A stretch of 48,801 bases of DNA from an uncultured Clostridia bacterium (GCA_934254835.1 CAKQMI010000008.1:1-48801); one strand, 5' to 3'. Numbered from the stretch's first letter, positions 24,335-31,772 are shown. Program-made: numbers and translations. Notes: generated by a model from the sequence alone, not told the origin.

Positions 24335-25849
24335 CTAAAACTCGAAACTTATCTCGCGGAAATAAAAGAGTTTTTGCCCAGCCTTGAAGGGTGCGCGAGC
24401 GTCGGGATTTTGCGCCTGAATGTCGTCGGGACGCGCCGAAATTGCCTTTGCGACGTCCCACAGCGTGTCGCCCTCCTCTGCAACGAACACGCTCACCGCC
24501 GATTTGTTGACTTCCTTTTTCTCGCCTTCGACGATTTTTGCGATGTATTCGGTTTCGCACAGGCGCACCGTTTCGGTCATAAATCCGAGTTCCGCCGACA
24601 CCTCGATTTCCCGCTCTCGTTTGAGTTTCGCCTGCACGTTCATCACCGCGCCTTTTGCAACGACGTCGTCGGACGGCAGTGCGTTTTCCTTCAAAAACGG
24701 CAGTGAATACGGGGTTTCGAGCGCGACCGACGACAGCCCGTTTTCATCGCGATAGAGCACCGTCGCGAAAAATACGCCCTCGATTATGATTTTTCCGTCC
24801 TCCGCCTGCGCCTTTGCAATGCCGTTACTTGCGCTCGTCACGCCGATGACCTCGAGCACCGACGGCATATCGGCGTTCAACGTCGCGACGCCCGAAATTC
24901 CGTCTTTGAAAAACTCAAATCCGCCGTATACGCCGGTTGACGCAATCTCACGCGTGACGTCCAGTTCGTTTTCGATGCTGAACACGTCCTTGACGATTTT
25001 TTCACCGCACACGTCAAAGGCTTTTATCGTCGCCTCGTTTTCCACCTCGACGCGGATCACGTTGGAGCCTTCGATGCCCGCAATCACGACTTTGGCGTTT
25101 TTGACCGAAACGTCCGCCGACAGTTTTTGACCTATCTCAACCCCGCTTATCGAAAGTTCTTCGGAATACGGAATATGGAATTTTTTCACCATGACTTTGT
25201 CGCCCGCAAGATAGGTTACGGTGACGTCGCTTGCGCCCGACAAAAGCACGTTGCCCATGCCCGCCGTCACCATATCGACATAGGATTCTGCGCGCGTCAA
25301 CAGCACTTTCATTACGTCGGTTTTCGTGTCGTATTCGTCGCCCACCGTAAACGGCGTGACGCACGACGTGACAAACTTTTGGCACTTCATATCGGCATAT
25401 TCGACGTAAGCGTCGTCGCCCCCACCGACCAGACATTTTTTGTCGTTTTCGGCAATTTTGAATAGCGTAATTTTCACGACGGCGTTCAATCGCATACCAC
25501 CGCCAATCGATGTGTCAATGTCAATAACGGCAATTTGTGCGTGGATTTTGCCACTTAAACTATCGTTTTTGACAAGTTCCGTGAAATCGGCAAAGTAGTC
25601 CAGCCCGCGCGTTTCGCCGTCCGAATTAAGATAAAGCACCTTGAAATTGACGCGCCCTAGAATGCGTGCGGTATCGCCGTCTGCCTCCAACGAGACGACT
25701 TTTCCAACGGCGGATACGTCCAAAATTTTGTTGACGCCACCGCTTTCCATCTCGCTCACCGACGTCCTGACCACCGCCTCTTTTTCGGCGATTTTTACGA
25801 CGGTGTCCATTTTGATTTCATTAAAGTCAAAATTCATTTCTGCCCCCAT
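24335..25849 (-). CDS. SPOCS (DUF3794) and LysM domain protein, probable spore-coat/peptidoglycan-binding factor
   Basis: A 504-aa protein. The first about 430 residues contain repeated SPOCS-type beta domains. One repeat core reads VLEVIGVTSASNGIAKAQAEDGKIIIEGVFFATVLYRD in outline (about 330-370), and similar patterns occur near 40-75 and 175-225. A C-terminal LysM module follows (about 455-500: FVAEEGDTLWDVAKAISA then NPD and PFKAGQKLFYF). No signal peptide is seen. SPOCS-LysM proteins are found in endospore formers near veg and ispE and relate to SafA/SipL-type coat morphogenesis factors. The exact role here is inferred. A perfect 7-bp hairpin lies just before the start. Confidence 0.83.
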   Translation of the reverse strand: MGAEMNFDFNEIKMDTVVKIAEKEAVVRTSVSEMESGGVNKILDVSAVGKVVSLEADGDTARILGRVNFKVLYLNSDGETRGLDYFADFTELVKNDSLSGKIHAQIAVIDIDTSIGGGMRLNAVVKITLFKIAENDKKCLVGGGDDAYVEYADMKCQKFVTSCVTPFTVGDEYDTKTDVMKVLLTRAESYVDMVTAGMGNVLLSGASDVTVTYLAGDKVMVKKFHIPYSEELSISGVEIGQKLSADVSVKNAKVVIAGIEGSNVIRVEVENEATIKAFDVCGEKIVKDVFSIENELDVTREIASTGVYGGFEFFKDGISGVATLNADMPSVLEVIGVTSASNGIAKAQAEDGKIIIEGVFFATVLYRDENGLSSVALETPYSLPFLKENALPSDDVVAKGAVMNVQAKLKREREIEVSAELGFMTETVRLCETEYIAKIVEGEKKEVNKSAVSVFVAEEGDTLWDVAKAISARPDDIQAQNPDARAPFKAGQKLFYFREISFEF

Positions 25850-25863
25850 AAGATTAAATGCGC

Positions 25864-25880
25864 TTAGGCGCTCCGCCTAA
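25864..25880 (-). promoter_or_regulatory. Small perfect palindrome upstream of the SPOCS-LysM gene
   Basis: TTAGGCG / CGCCTAA arms with a 3-base centre, 15 bp before the start at 25849. It could be an operator or a leader hairpin. A minus-strand ATATT, 14 bp, TATATTAT arrangement lies just upstream; it weakly resembles a sporulation SigE/SigK promoter and I do not rely on it. Confidence 0.4.
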
Positions 25881-25920
25881 TCAATATATAATATATCGGG
25901 GGTTGCGAAAATATGCTAAT

Positions 25921-26166
25921 TTAGTTTTTATCGCGCGGGAAGAATTTGATATTTTTCATCATCACGTCGGCGTAAGACAGCGTCAATATTTTTGTGTCGG
26001 CGGATTTTGTCTTGACGGTGAAGACGTTGGGGTACAAGTCCTCGATGACGCCGTCCACCCTTTCAAACCTGTTTCTGCCACGATTTATCAGAAGTTTCAG
26101 CTCGACACCTTTCAGGTTTTTGACACGCTCCACGGCGTGGGATAAGTTGCAACCGTTTTCTCTCAT
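25921..26166 (-). CDS. veg: Veg family protein
   Basis: An 81-aa small basic protein of the Veg (DUF1021) family, a compact beta-barrel-like protein; Bacillus Veg is reported to stimulate biofilm formation. The chosen start (MRENGCNLSHAVERVKNL) matches the family. It contains the typical core of a GxxLxLxxNxGRxR stretch followed by a YPxVFxV strand and a LSYADVM end. An upstream in-frame ATG lies inside the preceding terminator and is rejected. No Shine-Dalgarno is visible before the ATG. It lies 71 bp before the SPOCS-LysM gene and may be co-transcribed with it. Confidence 0.85.
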   Translation of the reverse strand: MRENGCNLSHAVERVKNLKGVELKLLINRGRNRFERVDGVIEDLYPNVFTVKTKSADTKILTLSYADVMMKNIKFFPRDKN

Positions 26167-26202
26167 AATAAAAGTATTGCCAAATATTTTTGGAAAAAAC
26201 GG

Positions 26203-26233
26203 CAAAAAAATAACCCGCAGGATTTCCTGCGGG
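26203..26233 (-). terminator. Terminator of the acidic zinc-ribbon gene
   Basis: Minus strand stem CCCGCAGG (26226-26233), loop AAAT, CCTGCGGG (26214-26221), then TTATTTTTTT. Confidence 0.9.
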
Positions 26234-26246
26234 CACATTTCAAATA

Positions 26247-26753
26247 TTAGAAGTCGTCTTCTTCGTCTTCCTCTTCTTCTTCGTCCTCGTCGTCGTCATA
26301 GTCGCCGAGGTCGTCGCCTTCGCCGTAGTCGTATTTGGTTTCGTCGTCGTCGAAGCTGTCCTCGTCCTCGAGTTCTTCGTCCTTTTGTTTTTCGTCGTGC
26401 TCGAGCTCGGAAAGCATAATTTCGTCGGTTTCGTCCATTTGCTCGACGGTGTCGTCTTCGACGTACTCGCGCCAGCTTTCGTCGTTGTCGTCGTTGTCGT
26501 CCTCTTCCTTTTCGTTTGCGGAAGCGGTTTTGGACATCATCTCCTCGCGACAGGTTGCGCACATTTCCTCGCCGTCGTCGATGGGATTGATTTTGCACAC
26601 CGGGCAGATTCTTTCTTCGGTGTCGAGAATATCCTCGTCGTCCTCGATGAGGCTCATACCGCCGATTTTAAGTTCCGCCTTGCAGACGTCGCACAAATCC
26701 TCGTCGTCTTTTATCCAGTTAAGTTCACACCTCGGGCATTTTTTGTAAGCCAT
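26247..26753 (-). CDS. Hypothetical protein with two zinc ribbons and a very acidic tail
   Basis: A 168-aa protein, with the start chosen at MAYKKCPRC (26753), which has GAGGTG at good spacing. It carries two CxxC...CxxC modules (Cys6, 9, 21, 24 and Cys50, 53, 65, 68), each like a treble-clef or ribbon zinc site. The last about 90 residues are almost entirely Asp/Glu with a few Ser/Lys and are likely disordered. I recognise this kind of MAYKKCPRCEL protein from Clostridia but know no function. The acidic tail suggests contact with a basic partner, such as a nucleic-acid-binding protein or ribosome. It is a single gene with its own promoter and terminator. Confidence 0.8.
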   Translation of the reverse strand: MAYKKCPRCELNWIKDDEDLCDVCKAELKIGGMSLIEDDEDILDTEERICPVCKINPIDDGEEMCATCREEMMSKTASANEKEEDDNDDNDESWREYVEDDTVEQMDETDEIMLSELEHDEKQKDEELEDEDSFDDDETKYDYGEGDDLGDYDDDEDEEEEEDEEDDF

Positions 26754-26792
26754 AAAGCACCTCACTAAATATTGCTTGCTTTTTTCGTTGCT

Positions 26793-26821
26793 ATTATAAT
26801 CATAATAATGCTATTTGTAAA
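26793..26821 (-). promoter_or_regulatory. Promoter of the acidic zinc-ribbon gene
   Basis: Minus strand -35 TTTACA (26816-26821), 17-bp spacer, -10 TATAAT (26793-26798). Confidence 0.75.
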
Positions 26822-26934
26822 CTGTTTTATATTACTATTTTTACGCTAATTGAAAATAATATGAAAGTATTTTTTTTTCTTAATACAATATTATACGCAC
26901 GCGGGCGAATGGGTTACAATATTTCGCCGTTTTC

Positions 26935-26986
26935 CTTTTGGGCATTACAGATTAAAAACAAAAAACCGATTGCAACCGCAATCGGT
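26935..26986 (+). pseudogene. Remnant of an Xre-gene 3' end plus terminator, exact 52-bp copy
   Basis: These 52 bases are identical to 27657-27708, which hold the last six codons (LLGITD), stop codon and terminator stem of the intact Xre gene. Here there is no reading frame upstream; the preceding bases only loosely match the gene (ATATTT...CCG). The terminator's T tract is also lost (GGTAAAC instead of GGTTTTTT). This is a leftover of an older copy or of a local duplication. The next 100 bases hold a 10-bp inverted repeat AGAATAGACA/TGTCTATTCT (27012-27021 and 27048-27057) and nothing coding. Confidence 0.75.
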
Positions 26987-27093
26987 AAACTTTTTAGATA
27001 AGGACGATAATAGAATAGACAGTTATTTTATATCGCCCTTACCCTATTGTCTATTCTAAATTTGTCGGCTTACAATGTCCTGACTGCGCGCTG

Positions 27094-27374
27094 ATACCAA
27101 TCGCGAATAAAACGAACTTAGGTTTTACGGCGTATTTTTGACTAATACTGCGTTACGCTCACGGCTTATACGGTAAAGTATTAAGTCGCTCGCGTGCCTT
27201 GTCTTATCCTAAAAACACGACGGAAAACTTGTTCACAACCGAAAACGCCGAGAGTTCAGATGATTTTTGGAAAAGGCGAACGTAGTTGTACTGTAGTACT
27301 ACAAGCGAGCGTTTTTCATAAAAGCGCTGAAATATCGGCGTTTTGGCAACGTTCGCTTTGTTCACGATTGGTAT
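27094..27374. repeat. Intergenic hairpin repeat (MITE-like), copy 2
   Basis: A 281-bp element with 24-bp terminal inverted repeats: ATACCAATCGCGAATAAAAC GAAC at 27094-27117 and its complement at 27351-27374, 3 mismatches. The right half holds the family core: GATGATTTTTGG, then the hairpin GTTGTAC (27285-27291)/GTACTAC (27296-27302), GCGAGCGTTTTT, and AAATATCGGCGTTTTGGC. About 110 extra bases in the left half are not in the other copies. It lies in the accessory gap upstream of the small Xre gene. No transposase is present. Confidence 0.72.
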
Positions 27375-27408
27375 TCGTTCACATCTCCCTCGCCAGACAA
27401 ATTATACT

Positions 27409-27470
27409 AATATTATGTGCGGGTTTTACCCACACGTCAAGCAAAATGTCGGCAAAACCCACATAATATT
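27409..27470 (+). promoter_or_regulatory. Long inverted repeat just upstream of the small Xre gene
   Basis: AATATTATGTGCGGGTTTT (27409-27427) and AAAACCCACATAATATT (27454-27470) are complementary over 17 bp with one extra C, separated by 26 bp. The right arm ends 3 bp before the ATG. It could be an operator for the Xre protein itself or, in RNA, a stem hiding the start region. No separate Shine-Dalgarno is visible. Confidence 0.65.
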
Positions 27471-27473
27471 GTT

Positions 27474-27677
27474 ATGAATAAGTTTTCGGAAAGAATTAAA
27501 GAATTGCGCATTGAAAAAGGTATGCGCCAATGCGACCTTGCAAATTTGGTCGGCATTTCTCGTGCGTCGGTTGCGGACTGGGAAACCGGTAGACACGAAC
27601 CACCGCTTGACACAATAATTGAGTTGTGCAAAATATTTGAGGTTTCCGCCGATTATCTTTTGGGCATTACAGATTAA
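27474..27677 (+). CDS. Small Xre-family helix-turn-helix regulator
   Basis: A 67-aa, single-domain DNA-binding protein starting MNKFSERIKELRIEKG. The Cro/C1-type helix-turn-helix is clear: QCDLANLVGISRASVADWETGRHEPPLDTIIELCKIF in outline, ending in the common VSADYLLGITD tail. An earlier ATG at 27417 would read through the inverted repeat and has no domain support. It sits alone in a repeat-rich accessory patch. A remnant of its 3' end lies 720 bp upstream, so this locus has been rearranged. The target is unknown; the flanking inverted repeat makes autoregulation likely. Confidence 0.85.
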   Translation: MNKFSERIKELRIEKGMRQCDLANLVGISRASVADWETGRHEPPLDTIIELCKIFEVSADYLLGITD

Positions 27678-27681
27678 AAAC

Positions 27682-27713
27682 AAAAAACCGATTGCAACCG
27701 CAATCGGTTTTTT
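27682..27713 (+). terminator. Terminator of the small Xre gene
   Basis: Stem ACCGATTGC/GCAATCGGT, loop AACC, then TTTTTT. The stem is duplicated at 26965-26986 without the T run. Confidence 0.88.
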
Positions 27714-27831
27714 AATGCAGAAATTCTGATATAAGTGGCAATATGGTGCGTGGATATTTTTATATTTTGACTTTGGCGTATGCCAAAATATAACTACTGT
27801 AGGCAATATAACCGCGTAACGCAAGTTACGC

Positions 27832-28593
27832 TCACGCGCCTTCCAAAATCATTTTGTCGGCGACAAGTGCGATAAACTCGCCGTTGGTCGGCTTGTCGTT
27901 TTCCGTATAGACCTTTATTCCGAAAATGGTGTTGATATTTTCGATTTTGCCCCTGTTCCAAGCGACCTCGATGGCGTGGCGGATTGCACGTTCGACCTTG
28001 CTACTGCTGGTGTCGAATTTGTCGGCGATCGACGGATAAAGTTTTTTGGTGATATTGTTGATGATATCGGGTGAATCCACCGCCATTTTGATGGCTTCGC
28101 GCAAAAACTGATAGCCTTTGATATGCGCGGGTATGCCCACCGATATGAAAATATTTGCGATTTTCTCGTCCAAAGACCTGCTTGGATGGGATATGGTTTT
28201 TGGCATATCCTCGTGCGCCGACTCGCTATCGAGCGACAGCATTTCGCTCATATACTCGGCAAGTTTTTCGTAATTGACGGGTTTCGCCATAAAGTAGTTT
28301 GCGCCGAGGCGCAGAGATTTTGTGACAAATCCGTCCGTTGCAAGCCCCGACACCATAATGATTTTGGGCTTTTCTTCAAATGCGGACAACGCGCTCAACA
28401 CGCCGAATCCGTCAAGCTCGGGCATGACTATGTCCAGAAGAAGAAAGTCGGGTTTGGTCATCTCGACAAGTTTGATTGCTTCAACCCCGTCGGGCGCGAC
28501 TCCCACGACTTTGAAGTCGGTATTATCCGTGAAATATTGTTTGATTTCCTCCGAAAAATTTACGTTATCGTCCGCAATAACGACAGTGTGCAT
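27832..28593 (-). CDS. spo0A: Stage 0 sporulation response regulator Spo0A
   Basis: Master regulator of entry into sporulation. The 253-aa protein has an N-terminal receiver domain with acidic pocket Asp8/Asp9, phosphorylation site Asp54 (LLLDIVMPELDG), and conserved Lys104. A linker leads to the C-terminal Spo0A DNA-binding domain, recognised by GIPAHIKGYQFLREAI and KVERAIRHAIEVAWNRG with the recognition helix. GGGGG precedes the ATG. The gene is alone here; in many Clostridia it follows spoIVB, which is absent from this window. Three Spo0A boxes upstream predict autoregulation. After the stop there is a weak hairpin (GCGTAAC repeats) that may terminate transcription. Confidence 0.97.
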   Translation of the reverse strand: MHTVVIADDNVNFSEEIKQYFTDNTDFKVVGVAPDGVEAIKLVEMTKPDFLLLDIVMPELDGFGVLSALSAFEEKPKIIMVSGLATDGFVTKSLRLGANYFMAKPVNYEKLAEYMSEMLSLDSESAHEDMPKTISHPSRSLDEKIANIFISVGIPAHIKGYQFLREAIKMAVDSPDIINNITKKLYPSIADKFDTSSSKVERAIRHAIEVAWNRGKIENINTIFGIKVYTENDKPTNGEFIALVADKMILEGA

Positions 28594-28661
28594 ATTGATT
28601 TACCCCCAGATGTAATTATTCGTTGCGACAAAAAATGATATGTTTTCCGTGTTGCAATGCG

Positions 28662-28736
28662 ATTATAACAAATACGCCAAGACGAAACTTGATGCATTTT
28701 TCTCGTTCTTGTCGAAATTTGTCAAATTTTGTCGAA
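28662..28736 (-). promoter_or_regulatory. spo0A promoter with three phased 0A boxes
   Basis: An extended -10 (TGTTATAAT; TATAAT at 28662-28667) lies about 70 bp before spo0A, with no good -35. Further upstream are TGTCGAA (28710-28716), TGTCAAA (28720-28726) and TGTCGAA (28730-28736), spaced exactly 10 bp, so on one face of the helix, about 55-80 bp before the expected start. The first and third fit the Spo0A box perfectly. This is the layout of an activated promoter. Confidence 0.75.
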
Positions 28737-28745
28737 TGATTTCTT

Positions 28746-28776
28746 AAAAAGAAACCGTCCCAAAAAGTCGGGACGG
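28746..28776 (-). terminator. Terminator of the 28.8-30.2 kb lipoprotein gene
   Basis: Minus strand stem CCGTCCC/GGGACGG with an 8-nt loop, followed by TTTCTTTTT. Confidence 0.88.
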
Positions 28777-28783
28777 CTTGCAT

Positions 28784-30211
28784 TTATTCTTTTTCAAAAA
28801 CCGCCTTATAATCTTCGGCAGTCATTTTGCCGACGATCATTTCCTTTGCGTCGGGTTTTACGATGTCACCCGTTTGCAGTTCGGCGCGATACAAATACTC
28901 TTTCGTGCTGTCGAGGAAGTACATATATCCGTCCAAAACGACGGGCGCGAACCAGGACGAAGAAAGGGTGAACTCCGCAACGGGTTCCTGAATTGCGAGC
29001 GTTTCAGTGTTGTATTTGTAGCGATAAAGTGCTTTTGCGCTCGAATTGTCGGTATAGAAGATATATCCGTCTTTGACGGCTTGGATATTGATTTGGCGTT
29101 TGAGTTGGCTGTCCGCCGAAGTGGCGATTGCGGGGACGTTTTGGGGTTTTTGTCCCTTCTTAACGATTTTAATAAAAGGCGCGGACGAAGTGGTGACGAA
29201 TGCCGATTCGCCGTCGATGCCCTTGACCGACGCAACGTTGGACGAAGACGCGTCTTCCATCAACAAAACTTCTTTGTCCTTATCGAAAGCAAAGGTTTTG
29301 TCAAAGGTATATGCCGAAAGTTGGACTTTTGAATCCTTGTTGGTCTTGGTGTAATAAAGGGTGATTTCGTCGCCGTTTACAACGTAGTCTTTCACCGCGA
29401 CGGTTACGTTGGTCATAAGGGAGTCGCTTGCGCTTCCGAAAGAAGCGTCGGTGATGACGTCCTTAATCGTGCCGTCGGGATAAATGACCGAAAGAGTGTT
29501 GAACTTCTTCCAACTGTCGGTGTCGGCGGGGTTGGACGTCATAAGAGCCATGCCCGTGAATGCGCCGTTTGCGACGATGGGTTGCAACGACGAAACGTTG
29601 GAGCGCACCTCAACGTAGTTTTTCTTATTGTTGATTTTGTTCAGCGATTTCTTGTTGAGATCGATTTTCTTCAGCGCACCGCCGTCCAAAACGAGCAACG
29701 AATTGTCGGTGACGAAGAAGTCCGCCGAGCGGTTGGCGATGGTGTATAAAAGTTCGGTCTTTTTGCCGTCAAGGCTCACGCGGAAAAAGTCGAGGTATTT
29801 TGTGTTGACCTCACCGCTTTTGGTCTTGTCGGTGTTGGGCGACGCGAAGTAAATCCAGTTGCCTCTGATATAAATGCCCGACTTTGCGCTGGTGGCATAG
29901 ACGTTTTTCTTGACAAGCGCGACCTGACTGCCGTCAATGATGTTGCCCTTTTCGTCAAGTTCGGCACGGTAAAGGCAAGACTTTTCTTGGCTTCCGAATT
30001 TGTTTTCGGCGGACGCACCGATATATGCGTTGACAAAGTAAATGTAGTTGCCCTGTTTCACGACGAAACTGCCGTTATTTTCGACGGGGCTCGATGCATA
30101 CTTGTTGCCGTCGGCGACGCCGTTCGACTTATAAGTTTTGCCGTTGCACGCCACAAGTCCTACCGTAAGAATGAGTACAAGCGCGATAACGGCGATTATT
30201 TTTTTGTTCAT
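28784..30211 (-). CDS. Putative lipoprotein with repeated beta-strand (propeller-like) structure
   Basis: A 475-aa secreted protein. The N-terminus is a lipoprotein signal peptide (MNKKIIAVIALVLILTVG) with lipobox LVAC and lipidated Cys22. The mature part repeats a pattern of short strands such as GNYIYFVNAY, GNWIYFASPN, DGYIFYTDN and DGYMYFLDS. This is typical of DUF5050-like/beta-propeller sensor domains that bind at the cell surface. I do not recognise a specific family and no enzymatic motif is visible. It is a single-gene unit with good promoter and terminator. It may be a surface or envelope sensor. Confidence 0.75.
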   Translation of the reverse strand: MNKKIIAVIALVLILTVGLVACNGKTYKSNGVADGNKYASSPVENNGSFVVKQGNYIYFVNAYIGASAENKFGSQEKSCLYRAELDEKGNIIDGSQVALVKKNVYATSAKSGIYIRGNWIYFASPNTDKTKSGEVNTKYLDFFRVSLDGKKTELLYTIANRSADFFVTDNSLLVLDGGALKKIDLNKKSLNKINNKKNYVEVRSNVSSLQPIVANGAFTGMALMTSNPADTDSWKKFNTLSVIYPDGTIKDVITDASFGSASDSLMTNVTVAVKDYVVNGDEITLYYTKTNKDSKVQLSAYTFDKTFAFDKDKEVLLMEDASSSNVASVKGIDGESAFVTTSSAPFIKIVKKGQKPQNVPAIATSADSQLKRQINIQAVKDGYIFYTDNSSAKALYRYKYNTETLAIQEPVAEFTLSSSWFAPVVLDGYMYFLDSTKEYLYRAELQTGDIVKPDAKEMIVGKMTAEDYKAVFEKE

Positions 30212-30247
30212 GACAATCTCCTTGAATATAAATTCATAGATAGAAAT

Positions 30248-30276
30248 ATTATATAGTAAACAATAAATTATGGCAA
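30248..30276 (-). promoter_or_regulatory. Promoter of the 28.8-30.2 kb lipoprotein gene
   Basis: Minus strand -35 TTGCCA (30271-30276), 17-bp spacer, -10 TATAAT (30248-30253). AAGGAG precedes the ATG. Confidence 0.75.
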
Positions 30277-30312
30277 ACGAAAATAATCAATTTTTAGCGA
30301 TATGAGGTTTGA

Positions 30313-30519
30313 ATGTTCAAAAAATTTGGCGAATTTTATAAGATTGACAACGGCGGAGCATCCAAAAAAGAGCAAAATCCAAATTGCGCTCCCCTTCCAC
30401 CGCCCGAAATCGACACCGTAAAACTCCCCTTTTCCGCGTCAGCATACCGCGATTTCGTGACAAAGCACAAAGCCCTTTCTCAAAAAATACAATCACGCGA
30501 GAAATCGGAAAAACGTTGA
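30313..30519 (+). CDS. Possible small protein (68 aa)
   Basis: A short frame starting MFKKFGEFYKIDNGG. A GAGG lies five bases before the ATG, and codon use (AAA Lys, CAA Gln, GAC/GAA) looks like that of neighbouring genes. The product is hydrophilic, has a Pro-rich middle (PLPPPE) and a Lys/Arg/Ser-rich end, and shows no domain. Its stop overlaps the -35 of the riboswitch promoter. It may be real or a chance frame; I know no homologue. Confidence 0.42.
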   Translation: MFKKFGEFYKIDNGGASKKEQNPNCAPLPPPEIDTVKLPFSASAYRDFVTKHKALSQKIQSREKSEKR

Positions 30520-30544
30520 CTTTTGTCAAATTTTGTGTTACATT
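30516..30544 (+). promoter_or_regulatory. Promoter of the riboswitch-antiporter transcript
   Basis: -35 TTGACT (30516-30521), 17-bp spacer, -10 TACATT (30539-30544). The start would be near 30551, exactly where the aptamer begins. Confidence 0.75.
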
Positions 30545-30548
30545 TGCT

Positions 30549-30668
30549 TTGTTCAAGGGGAGTAGTAACTCTTTGAGTGGCAACGCCGACATGCTGGTCT
30601 CTTGGGGCCCGGTTTGCCTTAATTCACGAGACTTTGGACGGCATTCGCCGTGGCAAGGTCTTTTTTAT
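30549..30668 (+). ncRNA. Candidate yybP-ykoY (Mn2+) riboswitch with intrinsic-terminator platform
   Basis: The leader has the conserved aptamer landmarks AAGGGGAGTAG (30555-30565), ACGCCGAC and a distal CGAGACTTTGG (30627-30637). GTCTC upstream can pair with GAGAC. The 3' part forms a terminator, GACTTTGGACGGC / GCCGTGGCAAGGTC with loop ATTC, followed by TTTTTT (30661-30666). The terminator's 5' arm overlaps the conserved GAGACTTT, so ligand binding would hold it away and switch expression on. This family senses Mn2+ and usually precedes cation exporters, matching the antiporter 14 bp downstream. Identified by eye, not with a covariance model. Confidence 0.72.
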
Positions 30669-30681
30669 TACGGAGGGAACA

Positions 30682-31755
30682 ATGGTTTTTGAAACACTTG
30701 CAATCACGCGCACGGGTGACATTTGCCTGTCGGTGTTTTTGTTTCTCGTGGGGCTGGTCCTTATCATAAAAGGCGGGGACTGGTTTGTCGATTCGGCAAG
30801 CAAAATAGCCGAAATATCGGGCGTACCGCAGTTTATAATCGGCGCGACGGTAGTAAGTCTTGGCACAACTTTGCCCGAACTTATCACCTCGTCAATCGCC
30901 GCCGGACAAGGCAACGTTGCCATTGCAATCGGCAACGCCGTCGGAAGCGTCAACGCAAATATCGGGCTTATTATGGCGGTGTCTTTATTGTTTATGCCAC
31001 ACGCTTTTGACAAGAAGGCTTATCTCTTTAAGGGCATAACAATGATTTTATCCATCGTTATTTTGTTCTTAATGTGCCTGAAAGGTCATTTGAACGCATA
31101 TTTGTCAATTATTTTGTTGGCGGTATTTTTGGTGTTTATGACAGAAAATATCATCGTCGGAAAAAAGGAAGCGATGAAAAATAAGATGATTGACAACGGC
31201 GTGCAACCTGCATCGGTTGACGAAAACGGCAACCCCGTGCAGGACGCCGAAAACAGCGAAGTTTTGCCCGACGCCCAAGAAACCAAAAAACAAAAAACCA
31301 AAGATATCGCAAAAAGTATTTTCTTCTTTATCATCGGTACGGCGTTTATCGTCGGGGGCGCGCAACACCTCGTCACCTACGGCAGTAAACTTGCGGGATA
31401 TATGGGAGTGCCCGAAAGAATCGTCGCGATTACGCTTGTCGCAATCGGCACTTCTCTTCCCGAACTCGTCACCACGATTACATCCATCGTCAAGAAAAAA
31501 CACGACTTGTCCATCGGCAATATCATCGGCGCAAACGTCATCGACCTTTGCCTTATCCTGCCCATTTGCGCAATGATTTCGGGCGGAACGCTTCCCGTCG
31601 AGCACAACTCGCTTTTCATCGATATGCCCTTCTGCATAGGCTTCACGGTGTTGGCGATACTGCCCGCGCTCATCTCCAAAAAATTCTCGCGCGTGCAAGG
31701 CGGAGTTATCCTTGCAACCTATATCGCCTATATGACGGTATCAATCGTTTTATAA
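30682..31755 (+). CDS. Calcium/sodium-type cation antiporter (CaCA family, YrbG-like)
   Basis: A 357-aa inner-membrane exchanger that extrudes a divalent cation against sodium or protons. I take the start at 30682 (MVFETLAITRTG), after GGAGGG; the frame continues upstream only through the riboswitch. About 10-11 hydrophobic segments form two inverted halves, each with the CaCA alpha-repeat signature: GATVVSLGTTLPELITS in the first and ITLVAIGTSLPELVTT in the second. A hydrophilic cytoplasmic loop (about 165-210) joins the halves. Control by a Mn2+-type riboswitch suggests Mn2+ (or Ca2+) efflux as the physiological role. It has a terminator directly downstream. Confidence 0.9.
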   Translation: MVFETLAITRTGDICLSVFLFLVGLVLIIKGGDWFVDSASKIAEISGVPQFIIGATVVSLGTTLPELITSSIAAGQGNVAIAIGNAVGSVNANIGLIMAVSLLFMPHAFDKKAYLFKGITMILSIVILFLMCLKGHLNAYLSIILLAVFLVFMTENIIVGKKEAMKNKMIDNGVQPASVDENGNPVQDAENSEVLPDAQETKKQKTKDIAKSIFFFIIGTAFIVGGAQHLVTYGSKLAGYMGVPERIVAITLVAIGTSLPELVTTITSIVKKKHDLSIGNIIGANVIDLCLILPICAMISGGTLPVEHNSLFIDMPFCIGFTVLAILPALISKKFSRVQGGVILATYIAYMTVSIVL

Positions 31756-31772
31756 CTCACGACACACCAAAC

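Noticed and set aside
24300..24560. 87-residue N-terminal extension of IspE
   Set aside because: Arg/Gly-rich sequence overlapping the SPOCS-LysM gene; the IspE fold starts at MEIIEKAKGK.
27194..27466. 90-aa plus-strand frame in the accessory gap
   Set aside because: Lies across repeat copy 2 and the inverted repeat; resembles translations of the other repeat copies only.
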